This document shows positions 39,067 through 46,635 of a stretch of 64,000 bases of DNA, piece by piece; positions within the stretch are counted from its first letter, which is position 1, and every line of letters begins with the position of its first letter. A program made the translations under genes and the position numbers. This stretch comes from Kiritimatiellia bacterium (lineage in GTDB: Bacteria; Verrucomicrobiota; Kiritimatiellia; RFP12; JAAYLN01): assembly GCA_017962605.1 (NCBI GenBank), contig JAGCUY010000198.1:1-64000 (forward strand), in the 5' to 3' direction. The notes under the pieces were generated by a model, which was given only the letters and a program-made list of their open reading frames with translations, ran no database searches and had not been told where the DNA came from.

Positions 39067-40848
39067 ATGGCAAGTTCAAAGTTGTTCGCGGCCTTCGCCG
39101 CAGCGGCTGCGCTGGCGGTCGCCGGCCCCGCATTCGCACAGGATCAGTCAACAGGCGATCCACAAGCCGACGGCGCGGCCGTCCAGGCTGAGCAGGTTGC
39201 GGAGGAGGCTGCTCCCGCAGACCTCACCGACCATGACGCGGCAAAGGACTACATCGACAACTACGCCGACAACGTCCAGGCTGACGCCGACTTCAAGGCC
39301 AACATCGCCAAGGCGTTGGAAACCGTCCGCAAGGACATCCCCGCATACGGAACCTTCTGGGCCATCTTCCCGCCCCTGCTTGCCATCCTCCTCGCCCTTA
39401 TCACCAAGGAGGTCTATTCCTCCCTGTTCATCGGCATCGTCTCCGGTGGCCTGATCTACTCCAAGTTCTCCTTTGAGGGAACGTTTGTCCATGTCGTGAC
39501 CGACGGCTTCGTAGCCTCGATAGCCGACAGCTACAACGTGGGCATCCTTTTCTTCCTCTTCCTTCTCGGCGCACTTGTCGCTATGATGAACAAGACCGGC
39601 GCCTCGGCCGCATTCGGCCGCTGGGCCGCCACGAACATCAAGAGCCGCATTGGCGCCCAGATTGCGACAATCGTCCTCGGCATGCTCATCTTCGTCGACG
39701 ACTACTTCAACTGCCTGACCGTCGGTTCGGTGATGAAGCCCGTCACGAGCGCGAAGAAGGTCTCCAGCGCCAAGCTGGCCTACCTCATCGACGCCACGGC
39801 GGCCCCGATCTGCATCATCGCCCCGATTTCCTCCTGGGCGGCGGCAGTCGCCGCATTCGCCGCCGGCGCCGGCGCCGAGAGCGGATTCAAGCTGTTCCTC
39901 AACGCCATCCCCTACAATTTCTACGCCATCCTCACCATCGTGATGATGTTCTTCCTCGCCATCACCAAATTCGACTTCGGCCCGATGAAGAAGCATGAGG
40001 CGGCCGCCCTTGACGGCAACGACCTCGCCGCCCTCGAAGATGCCGCCGGAACTCTCCGTCAGAACGACCGCGGCCGCGTCTATGACCTGATCATTCCCGT
40101 CATCGTCCTCGTCGCCGCGTGCGTCGTCGGCATGATCTACTCCGGCGGCTACTTCGGCGAAGACAAGCCCGACTTCATCCAGGCATTCTCTGATTCCGAC
40201 GCCTCCGTCGGCCTCGTCTATGGCTCGATCTTCGCGATGATCTTCGCCGTGATCTTCTACCTCTGCCGCCGCGTCATCTCCTTCAAGGACTGCATGGACG
40301 CCTTCCCGGAAGGCTTCAAGGCGATGGTCCCCGCCATCATGATCCTCTGCTGCGCCTGGACGCTCAAGGCCATGACCGACTCCCTCGGCGCAAAGGTCTT
40401 CATCTCCGGCCTCATCAACAACTCGGCCGCTGGCCTGAAGCTCTTCCTCCCGGCGATCATCTTCCTCGTCGCGTGCTTCCTGGCCTTCGCCTCCGGCACC
40501 TCGTGGGGCACCTTCGGCATCCTCATACCGATCGTCCTGGCCGCCATCCCCGGCGACCCGCTGATGATTGTCGCGGTCTCCGCCTGCATGGCCGGCGCCG
40601 TCTGCGGCGACCACTGCTCGCCCATCTCCGATACGACCATCATGGCCTCGGCCGGCGCCCAGTGCAACCATGTCGAACACGTGAACACGCAGCTGCCCTA
40701 CGCGATTACGGTGGCGATCGTCTCGTTCGTGTCCTACATCGTCGCGGCCTTCGTGGTGAAATGGCAGATTGCCCTGCCGATCGCCATCATCCTGATGCTC
40801 GCGACCCTCGCCGTCCTTCGCGCCCTCCTCGGCTGCAAGGACAAATAG
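39067..40848 (+). CDS. NhaC-family Na+/H+ antiporter with N-terminal signal peptide
   Basis: The 593-residue protein is a polytopic exchanger of the NhaC/YuaF type: many hydrophobic spans, VDDYFNCLTVGSVMKPV and a late HCSPISDTTIMASAGAQC, conserved in that family. They exchange Na+ or malate-type substrates for protons in the inner membrane. The odd part is the start: a cleavable-type signal peptide (residues 1-24, ending AFAQ) and an acidic periplasmic-looking segment of about 70 residues precede the first span. A weak AGGAAAA site precedes the ATG. A strong terminator follows. Confidence 0.85.
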   Translation: MASSKLFAAFAAAAALAVAGPAFAQDQSTGDPQADGAAVQAEQVAEEAAPADLTDHDAAKDYIDNYADNVQADADFKANIAKALETVRKDIPAYGTFWAIFPPLLAILLALITKEVYSSLFIGIVSGGLIYSKFSFEGTFVHVVTDGFVASIADSYNVGILFFLFLLGALVAMMNKTGASAAFGRWAATNIKSRIGAQIATIVLGMLIFVDDYFNCLTVGSVMKPVTSAKKVSSAKLAYLIDATAAPICIIAPISSWAAAVAAFAAGAGAESGFKLFLNAIPYNFYAILTIVMMFFLAITKFDFGPMKKHEAAALDGNDLAALEDAAGTLRQNDRGRVYDLIIPVIVLVAACVVGMIYSGGYFGEDKPDFIQAFSDSDASVGLVYGSIFAMIFAVIFYLCRRVISFKDCMDAFPEGFKAMVPAIMILCCAWTLKAMTDSLGAKVFISGLINNSAAGLKLFLPAIIFLVACFLAFASGTSWGTFGILIPIVLAAIPGDPLMIVAVSACMAGAVCGDHCSPISDTTIMASAGAQCNHVEHVNTQLPYAITVAIVSFVSYIVAAFVVKWQIALPIAIILMLATLAVLRALLGCKDK

Positions 40849-40852
40849 CAAC

Positions 40853-40867
40853 CCGTCAAATTGACGG
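40853..40867 (+). other. Perfect 6-base-pair hairpin after the antiporter gene
   Basis: CCGTCA pairs with TGACGG around AAT just before the terminator at 40877-40913. It has no T-run and may help stabilise the transcript end. Confidence 0.5.
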
Positions 40868-40876
40868 AGCAATAAC

Positions 40877-40913
40877 TGGCGGTCTTCCCTTCCGGAAGGC
40901 CGCCAAGTTTTTT
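40877..40913 (+). terminator. Intrinsic terminator of the antiporter gene
   Basis: TGGCGG-T-CTTCC pairs with GGAAG-G-CCGCCA and is followed by AG and TTTTTT. Confidence 0.85.
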
Positions 40914-40961
40914 GCCCTTCTCCAATGAGCGTCTTTTGCCCCACATAGGCGCGTTGGGCAG

Positions 40962-40990
40962 TTGATATTATGAGGCTGAATTGGCATAAT
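40962..40990 (+). promoter_or_regulatory. Promoter of the CxxCxxCC-glycosylase gene
   Basis: TTGATA (40962-40967), 17 bases, CATAAT (40985-40990); about 20 bases of leader before the ATG at 41017, with GGAAGGTGGAA as ribosome site. Confidence 0.6.
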
Positions 40991-41016
40991 GATGAACTTG
41001 GAAGGTGGAATAGGCA

Positions 41017-41880
41017 ATGAAGTTCAAGTGCAGGATGTGCGGGAACTGCTGCCGCATCAGGAACGGCATCGTGCGGGTCTCCAATGAGGAAATCGCGCGG
41101 ATCGCCGCCTATTTGGGCAGAGGCGAGGCGGACTTCATCGAGCGTGAAACGGAACTGGCGCCTGACCGCAGGGGCCTCATGCTCAAAAGCAGCCCCGACG
41201 GCGCGTGCGCCTGGCTCACCCCCGACAACCTCTGCCGCATCAACCCAGTAAAGCCCGACAAATGCCGCACCTTCCCGCTTGAATGGACGAACCAGGGCTC
41301 TTTGGAAATATGCCCGGCGCTGCGGGCGCAGGAAGCGACGACTGGCGAAGGGCGCGGCCTCCGCAGGCTGGCGGAAGAGGACTATAGCCCGGATGCCGTG
41401 ACGGTGGCTAAGGCGCTGGTCGGCGCGTGGCTCTGCCGCAGGCTTGAGGACGGGACAATCCTGCGGCGGCGCATTACCGAGACAGAGGCCTATTGCGGCG
41501 AGGAGGACACCGCCTGTCACGCCCACAAGGGGCGGACGGCGCGGACGGACGTCATGTTCGCGGCCGGCGGCCGGGCCTACATCTACCTCTGCTACGGAAT
41601 GCACGAAATGCTGAATGTCGTCACTGGCCATGAGGGGCATCCGGAGGCGGTGCTCGTTCGCGGTGTCGAAGGTGCGGAAGGGCCAGGCAAACTGACGAAG
41701 CTTTTCAAAATCGACCGCTCACTGAATCGCGAGGACCTTGTCACGTCGGACCGCCTCTGGCTGGAAAGCGATGGCTCGCGCGCGGGCTTCACCGCATCCC
41801 CGCGCATCGGCATAGCATACGCCTCGCCTCGTGACCAAAAGCGCAAATGGCGCTTCACCCTCAAACCTCCCCGCCGCTGA
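41017..41880 (+). CDS. CxxCxxCC metal-binding domain fused to 3-methyladenine DNA glycosylase
   Basis: The 287-residue protein has two domains. Residues 1-105 are a YkgJ-type CxxCxxCC domain (KCRMCGNCCRI, later GACAWLTPDNLCRI and KPDKCRTFPLEW), proposed to bind zinc or iron. Residues about 118-287 are an alkyladenine DNA glycosylase of the human AAG type: ITETEAYCGEEDTACHAHKG with the catalytic Glu in TETEAY, then AYIYLCYGMHEMLNVVTG and AVLVRGVEG, and GPGKLTKLF. AAG removes alkylated adenines to start base excision repair. I know no established role for the fused metal domain; it could sense metal or oxidants. It is monocistronic with its own promoter. Confidence 0.85.
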   Translation: MKFKCRMCGNCCRIRNGIVRVSNEEIARIAAYLGRGEADFIERETELAPDRRGLMLKSSPDGACAWLTPDNLCRINPVKPDKCRTFPLEWTNQGSLEICPALRAQEATTGEGRGLRRLAEEDYSPDAVTVAKALVGAWLCRRLEDGTILRRRITETEAYCGEEDTACHAHKGRTARTDVMFAAGGRAYIYLCYGMHEMLNVVTGHEGHPEAVLVRGVEGAEGPGKLTKLFKIDRSLNREDLVTSDRLWLESDGSRAGFTASPRIGIAYASPRDQKRKWRFTLKPPRR

Positions 41881-41892
41881 TTACAACCACTG

Positions 41893-42353
41893 CTCACACA
41901 GAGCCACAGAGACACAGAGTTTTCAACGATTGGCGCTACCGCGCCGAGACCGGAAAACTGCCGGGGATGCGCACGCGCATTCTGCGCCGTGTCTGCCGCC
42001 GCATCAAAGCAAGCTTCATGCGTCATCACCCTCGTCGCATGGCTTATCGCCATCTACCGGCAGATTGGAAAAGCTGCTCCGCAGCATGGGAAAGCCAGGA
42101 AAGTCGAAGGTCGAAAGTCGAAAGTTGAAGGTCGGGAGGGACGCGCTTTGTCGCGTCCGCAGTGGCCCGGACGAAGCCGGGCCCTCCCTAGCCCCAATTT
42201 CCACATTGATAATTGGCAACATTGGCATTGGCTGTTTCCACATTTTCACATTTTCACATTACCCAGGGCCGATGGCTCGCGCAGCGAGGTGGCGTACCAG
42301 TTTCCCAACTTCGGCGCGGTAGCGCCCTCTGTGCCTCTGTGTCTCTGTGTGAG
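41893..42353. mobile_element. MITE-like element with two-part inverted repeats
   Basis: Outer arms of 27 bases at 41893-41919 and 42327-42353 match as inverted repeats at 25 of 27 positions. Inner 16-base arms (GGCGCTACCGCGCCGA at 41932-41947 and its exact complement at 42311-42326) extend them. The 360-base interior has no convincing gene and carries CGAAAGTCGAAAGT-type simple repeats. It fills the gap between the glycosylase and nitroreductase genes. Confidence 0.6.
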
Positions 42354-42375
42354 AAAAATAAAACCGTTCAAGCTG

Positions 42376-42404
42376 ATGACAGGGGGCTTGGAATTTGGTA
42401 TGAT
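42376..42404 (+). promoter_or_regulatory. Promoter of the nitroreductase gene
   Basis: ATGACA (42376-42381), 17 bases, TATGAT (42399-42404). It lies just outside the right arm of the MITE-like element. Confidence 0.55.
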
Positions 42405-42443
42405 GGTGGCCTGACAATGGACTTCATACGCTAGGAGACAAAC

Positions 42444-42971
42444 ATGCAGAACCAGATTATCGAAGCAATGAAACTGCGGCGCAGCTGCCGCTCGTTCAAG
42501 CCGGATCCAGTTCCGCGCGAATTGGTCGAACAGGTCGCCGAGGCCGGCCTCTGGGCCGCCAGCGGCATGGGCAGGCAGGCCGCGAAGATTGTCGTCATCA
42601 CCGACAAGGCCCTGCGCGACCGCATCGCCGACCAGAACCGCAGGATTGGCGGCTGGCCCGAAGGGTTCGACCCCTTCTACGGCGCGCCTGTAATCCTTGC
42701 CGTCCTCTTTGACAAGAAGGCCTTCACCGGCATCTACGATGGCTCGCTCGTCATGGGCAACCTCATGCTCGCCGCGCACTCGCTCGGCCTCGCCTCGATC
42801 TGGATTCACCGCGCCAAGGAGGAGTTCGAGAGCGAAGAGGGCAGGGCGCTGCTGAAGTCGCTGGGAGTCGAGGGCGAATGGGAAGGCGTCGGCCACTGCG
42901 CGCTTGGCTACGCCGCCGCGCCGCTGCCCGCCGGGGCCCCGCGCCTGCCCGGCCGCATCATCTGGGCATAA
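42444..42971 (+). CDS. Nitroreductase-family flavoprotein
   Basis: The 175-residue protein has the family pattern: MKLRRSCRSFKPDPVP at the N-terminus (Arg and Ser FMN contacts), AGLWAASGMGRQ, a central GFDPFYGAPVILAVLFD, and AAHSLGLASIWIHRAKEEF. These FMN enzymes reduce nitro compounds, quinones or other substrates with NAD(P)H. It ends LPGRIIWA and is compact, as in the small nitroreductase group. AGGAGACAAAC provides the ribosome site. The physiological substrate is unknown. Confidence 0.88.
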   Translation: MQNQIIEAMKLRRSCRSFKPDPVPRELVEQVAEAGLWAASGMGRQAAKIVVITDKALRDRIADQNRRIGGWPEGFDPFYGAPVILAVLFDKKAFTGIYDGSLVMGNLMLAAHSLGLASIWIHRAKEEFESEEGRALLKSLGVEGEWEGVGHCALGYAAAPLPAGAPRLPGRIIWA

Positions 42972-43074
42972 GGCTTGACCCTCTTTCGGAAAACATGCAC
43001 GCCATGGATGAGGGCGGAGCATTTCTAATTATACTGCTCGCTACGCTCACGACGATGGTGGGCGATCTTTGCGC

Positions 43075-43286
43075 GAAGCGGCTGGAAGCGGTCTTCGCCC
43101 AGTGGGCCGGATTGTCGCTGCGCGACACCCACAGGGCGCAAAACCTTGCTTCCTTCCAGCCGCTCCGCGCTATGCGCGTAATCCATGTCCAAGGCGAGGC
43201 TTCCGCAGGAGACAGATGGCTGCGAGGCGCGGGCGCCGCAGGCGATCCGGCCCGCGACGAGAGCCATCCCTGCGGATGCCTCGCCT
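43075..43286. repeat. REP-like structured intergenic region
   Basis: In the 392-base gap between nitroreductase and GNAT genes two inverted pairs occur: 43077-43088 with 43153-43164 (12 bases perfect) and 43192-43209 with 43269-43286 (18 bases, one mismatch). Between them is GC-rich DNA with further short pairings. I see no gene in the gap. The structure suggests REP/BIME-type elements; a REP-type transposase lies at 58104. Confidence 0.5.
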
Positions 43287-43363
43287 AAAAAACCGTTCCA
43301 ATCGTCGTGCCGTAAGGCACAGTAAAACTATCTTGCCCGCACAACATGGAGAAGATACTGTAA

Positions 43364-44086
43364 ATGAACATCAGACTTGAGCAGCAACGGGACTACCGCG
43401 AAGTTGAGAACCTGACGCGGGAGGCCTTCTGGAATGTTTATCGTCCGGGATGCGTGGAGCACTATGTCCTTCACCGCTACCGCGAGAATCCGGCCTTTAT
43501 ACCGGAACTGGACTTCGTGATGGAGGAAGGAGGCCGCATCATCGGCCACGTGATGTTCTCCAAGGCGGAAATAGCCATCATGGGCGGCGGCGTCCTCCCA
43601 TCGTGGACCTTCGGCCCCATCAGCATCCACCCCGACTTCAAGCGCAAGGGCTACGGCCTGGCGCTCCTGAACCACGCGCTTGAAAAGGCGAAGGCGCTCG
43701 GCGTGGGCTTCATCTGCATGGAAGGGAACATCGCGTTCTACGGCCATGCGGGCTTTGACTTGGCCAGCAAGTTCAGGATCCACTACCATGACGAACCGCC
43801 AGAGGCGGAAGTCCCATATTTCTTGGCGCAGGAGCTGTTGCCAGGCTACTTGCACGGCATAGAGGGCACCTACCACCCGCCAAAAGGGTATTTCGTGGCA
43901 GACGAGAATCCGGAGGACTTCGCCGCTTACGAGGCGACCTTCCCGGCGAAGACAAAGGCCTTTCAGGCGGGCCAGCTCCCGCAGTTCTGCAAGAGCTGCG
44001 GCCGGCTGCTTTCATGCGAGGCGGATTGCGCCGTCGGCGCAGACGGCACCATCGACTTCACCCGCTGCAAATCCTGCCAGCCGTAG
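43364..44086 (+). CDS. GNAT acetyltransferase with C-terminal zinc ribbon
   Basis: The 240-residue protein starts like many GNATs (MNIRLEQQRDYREVENLTRE) and has the acetyl-CoA site FGPISIHPDFKRKGYGLALL (V/I-x-P-x-x-[RK]-G-x-G-x-[AG]) and YGHAGFDLASKF. Its C-terminal about 50 residues form an extra zinc ribbon: FCKSCGRLLSCEADC and TRCKSC supply Cys pairs. The fusion suggests a protein or RNA-bound substrate. A long gap with REP-like repeats precedes it and no clear promoter is seen there. The acceptor substrate is unknown. Confidence 0.85.
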   Translation: MNIRLEQQRDYREVENLTREAFWNVYRPGCVEHYVLHRYRENPAFIPELDFVMEEGGRIIGHVMFSKAEIAIMGGGVLPSWTFGPISIHPDFKRKGYGLALLNHALEKAKALGVGFICMEGNIAFYGHAGFDLASKFRIHYHDEPPEAEVPYFLAQELLPGYLHGIEGTYHPPKGYFVADENPEDFAAYEATFPAKTKAFQAGQLPQFCKSCGRLLSCEADCAVGADGTIDFTRCKSCQP

Positions 44087-44195
44087 CGAAAATCTCCCGA
44101 CATCCCAGGCGCGCCAGCGCCAAACTTCTCAACTTTTCAACTTTTCAACCTTTCAACTTTTCAACCTTTCAACTTCCAAACTTCCAAACCTCCCC

Positions 44196-44224
44196 TTGAC
44201 ACCCACACCGCCCTTTGCTAGACT
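44196..44224 (+). promoter_or_regulatory. Promoter of the Rpn gene with long leader
   Basis: TTGACA (44196-44201), 17 bases, TAGACT (44219-44224), preceded by TGC. The ATG is 239 bases further on; the leader begins with the repeat at 44239. Confidence 0.6.
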
Positions 44225-44238
44225 ATTCACAATAATTT

Positions 44239-44454
44239 GGCGCGGGTGCGCCGGAAACGAACCAACGACTAACGACTTGCCTATAACTTGAACCACGAAA
44301 TACACGAAACACACGAAAGTTATCCTCATTTACATCCCCGCGCAAAGCGCGGGCGGGCGGCTAACGACTAGCGACTAACCGCTAAGGACTTTTGACTTTC
44401 GACTTTTGACTTTCGACTTTTGACTTTCGACTTTTGACTTTCGACTTTTGACTT
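44239..44454 (+). repeat. Partial copy of the leader repeat, with hairpins and 14-base tandem array
   Basis: It opens with the hairpin GGCGC-GGGT-GCGCC shared with 45394 and 46222. It also holds an ACCACGAAATACACGAA-type repeat (44291-44319), CCCGCGC-AAA-GCGCGGG (44337-44353), and GACTTTTGACTTTC repeated nearly five times (44387-44454). Confidence 0.7.
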
Positions 44455-44462
44455 AACCTGAC

Positions 44463-45371
44463 ATGGCAAAGTATCTTGACCCCAAAGCGGACGTGACCTT
44501 CAAGAAGGTTTTCGGCGAGCACAAGAACCTCGTCATAAGCCTCCTAAACGCCCTGCTGCCACTTGACGAGGGCAAGAAGGTGGAGTCAATCGAATACCTC
44601 CCGCCTGAACTCGTGCCGCGCACCCCGATAGACAAGGACACCTCCGTTGACGTGCGTTGCGAGGAGACAGGCGGGCGCAAGTTCATCGTCGAGATGCAGA
44701 TGAACTGGACGACGAACTTCAAGCAGCGCGTCCTTTTCAACGCCTCGAAGGCATACATCCGGCAGATTGGGGTAGGCGACGACTACGAGTCGCTGCAGCC
44801 CGTCTATTCGCTCAACCTGGTCAACGACACGTTTGAACCTGACATCGAAGACTACTACCACTACTACCGCCTTGTCCACTACCTCCACTCCGACAAGTTG
44901 CTGGAAGGGCTGCACCTTGTCTTTGTGGAGCTTCCGAAGTTCAAGGCGAGGAACCTCACCGAGAAGAAGATGCAGGTTCTGTGGCTTCGCTTCCACACCG
45001 AGATAGGCGAGACGACAAAGGAGGCCCCGGCGGCGCTCATCGAGAACCCGCAGACGAGCCAGGCGCTGGGGATTCTGGAGGAATCCGCCTTCAACGAGGC
45101 GGAGTTGTACCAGTATGAGAGGTTCTGGGATGTCATCAGCAGCCAGAAGACCCTGTTTGGCGATATAAGGAGAGAGGCGCAGAAGCGGATTGACGCGGCA
45201 ATCGCAGAGCGTAACGCGGCGACGGCAGAGCGCGACGCGGCGACGGCAGAGCGCGACGCGGCGACGGAAAGATTAAGGCAGACTGCTTTGAACTTGAAGA
45301 GAATGGGGCTAACTGTCGAACAGATTTCGGCGGCGACCGGTCTGTCCGCCGACGAAATCACCTCACTTTAA
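44463..45371 (+). CDS. Rpn-family PD-(D/E)XK nuclease/transposase
   Basis: The 302-residue protein is a recombination-promoting nuclease of the Rpn type: DPKADVTFKKVFGEHKN at the start and the catalytic D-xn-ExQ as SVDVRCE...FIVEMQMN in the centre. E. coli Rpn proteins cut DNA and raise recombination. The C-terminus carries AAxAERDA repeats (about residues 250-275; DNA 45200-45268), which vary in number and probably extend a coiled coil, then a GLTVEQISAATGLSADEI HTH-like end. The gene sits in repeated leader DNA, so it likely moves or duplicates with it. Confidence 0.82.
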   Translation: MAKYLDPKADVTFKKVFGEHKNLVISLLNALLPLDEGKKVESIEYLPPELVPRTPIDKDTSVDVRCEETGGRKFIVEMQMNWTTNFKQRVLFNASKAYIRQIGVGDDYESLQPVYSLNLVNDTFEPDIEDYYHYYRLVHYLHSDKLLEGLHLVFVELPKFKARNLTEKKMQVLWLRFHTEIGETTKEAPAALIENPQTSQALGILEESAFNEAELYQYERFWDVISSQKTLFGDIRREAQKRIDAAIAERNAATAERDAATAERDAATERLRQTALNLKRMGLTVEQISAATGLSADEITSL

Positions 45372-45393
45372 CATCAATCCTTTTTTCAAACAC

Positions 45394-45502
45394 GGCGCGG
45401 GTGCGCCGGAACGAACCACCAAGGACGAACAACTAAGGACTTTTGACTTTCGACTTTTGACTTGACTTGACAATTTAACCAACGCTGCAAAGCGGTCGTC
45501 GA
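45394..45502 (+). repeat. 110-base leader repeat, copy 1
   Basis: Matches 46222-46331 at about 106 of 110 positions; together they flank the ORF6N gene. Starts with the GGCGC-GGGT-GCGCC hairpin and ends CAAAGCGGTCGTCGA. Confidence 0.8.
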
Positions 45503-45534
45503 GAGAAAGGTCATATACGGGAAGACGGGGAAAC

Positions 45535-46170
45535 ATGCCGAAGAATCCAATCGACAAAATCAACACTTCAGCAGGGGCAAATCCGGCAGCTGTTCAGACT
45601 GGCATTGTGCCATTTTCCGAAGTAAAACGGAGAATTGTGGTCATCCGCGAACAGTCCGTAATTTTGGATGCTGACGTAGCGGAACTGTATGGCGTGGCAA
45701 CACGTCAGATTAACGAAGCGGTGCGAAACAATCCCGACAAATTTCCCTCAGACTACAGATTCGAGTTGTCGGAGAGGGAATTGTCGGATTTGCGGTCGAA
45801 ATTTTCGACCGCAAATGTCTCACCCAAAAGTCGTGTCCCTCCCAAAGCGTTTACCGAAAAAGGCCTCTACATGCTTGCGACCATACTGAAAAGCAAGAGA
45901 GCCACCGCCGCCACGTTCGCCATAATCGAGACCTTCGCCAAAGTCCGCGCACTGAAGCGCGAACTCTTGGAGTTGCACGAGGAGACGGACAAGAAACGCC
46001 AGACGCAACGCCTGAATAGATTTGGTGAAATGCTCACGGACATCGTCATGCCCGATTTGGATGCGGTGGAAACCGAATCATCACTTGAACTCAACTTCTT
46101 CATCGGCAAAATCAAGCATACAGTCCGTCGCATCAAACGGGCTGACAACACGCCGAAGAGTGCACTATGA
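45535..46170 (+). CDS. ORF6N-domain protein
   Basis: The 211-residue protein has the ORF6N DNA-binding domain at about residues 28-115 (RRIVVIREQSVILDADVAEL, then YGVATRQINEAVRNNPDKFP), known from phage antirepressor-like proteins. Residues 115-211 form a helical C-terminal region without a partner domain. In many genomes ORF6N proteins sit near restriction or phage-defence genes; a role in phage response is a hypothesis. It has no promoter of its own that I recognise and is flanked by the 110-base repeats. Confidence 0.8.
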   Translation: MPKNPIDKINTSAGANPAAVQTGIVPFSEVKRRIVVIREQSVILDADVAELYGVATRQINEAVRNNPDKFPSDYRFELSERELSDLRSKFSTANVSPKSRVPPKAFTEKGLYMLATILKSKRATAATFAIIETFAKVRALKRELLELHEETDKKRQTQRLNRFGEMLTDIVMPDLDAVETESSLELNFFIGKIKHTVRRIKRADNTPKSAL

Positions 46171-46171
46171 T

Positions 46172-46200
46172 TTGACTCCCACCCCGCCATTTGCTATTAT
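46172..46200 (+). promoter_or_regulatory. Promoter of a structured leader
   Basis: TTGACT (46172-46177), 17 bases, TATTAT (46195-46200). A TATAAT also begins at 46198. Sequence around it resembles the Rpn promoter at 44196. Confidence 0.6.
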
Positions 46201-46221
46201 AATCACACAATTTCCAACTCT

Positions 46222-46331
46222 GGCGCGGGTGCGCCGGAAACGAACTACCAAGGACGAACAACTAAGGGCTTTTGACTTTCGACTTTTGACTTGACTTGAC
46301 AATTTATCCAACGCTGCAAAGCGGTCGTCGA
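46222..46331 (+). repeat. 110-base leader repeat, copy 2
   Basis: Near-identical to 45394-45502. It leads directly into the long hairpin at 46328-46436. Confidence 0.8.
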
Positions 46332-46462
46332 ACGAAACCTGAGAAATTTCATTGTGGACGATACCTTGCAGAGGGAGCGCATGGCGCTTGCCTCTCTCCG
46401 TATTTCCACAAAGGCAAATCTCAGGGCCTCGTTCGAGATATGAAGCGAGGCATTCTTTTTTT
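46328..46462 (+). promoter_or_regulatory. Candidate attenuator: 109-base hairpin and overlapping terminator
   Basis: TCGAACGA (46328-46335) pairs with TCGTTCGA (46429-46436); inside, CCTGAGA, TTGTGG and AGCGC find partners, closing on an ATG loop. A competing hairpin GCCTCG (46426-46431) with CGAGGC (46446-46451) precedes CATTCTTTTTTT, an intrinsic terminator. The 5' arm of the terminator is shared with the big hairpin, so only one can form. Bases 46463-46559 show nothing else. Confidence 0.5.
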
Positions 46463-46559
46463 GTCCTTGATTCGTGTCTGGCCGCAAGCGGCAAAAGGGC
46501 ATGCCACTTTTCCCGCGTCCGGGTACATGCCCATGGCAAGGGGCACGGGGGAGAATGCT

Positions 46560-46587
46560 TTGTCAGATAGCCCGACTTGCTACGTAT
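46560..46587 (+). promoter_or_regulatory. Shared promoter-like motif, copy 1
   Basis: TTGTCAGAT, 16-base spacing from TTGTCA, ACGTAT (46582-46587). Heads the five-gene envelope operon starting at 46636. Confidence 0.55.
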
Positions 46588-46635
46588 TATTTGTAAGAAG
46601 GTAACTCTGCAAACTCAACAAGAAAGGAACAACAA

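Noticed and set aside
39148-41640. 830-codon minus-strand frame over the antiporter and glycosylase genes
   Set aside because: Antisense shadow of two well-supported genes; composition is Gly/Asp/Val-rich chance reading of GC-rich codons.
44387-44454. CRISPR array
   Set aside because: Pure 14-base tandem repeats without spacers.
46296-46604. 102-codon plus-strand frame
   Set aside because: Covers the leader repeat, hairpin and motif copy 1; no ribosome site or family.
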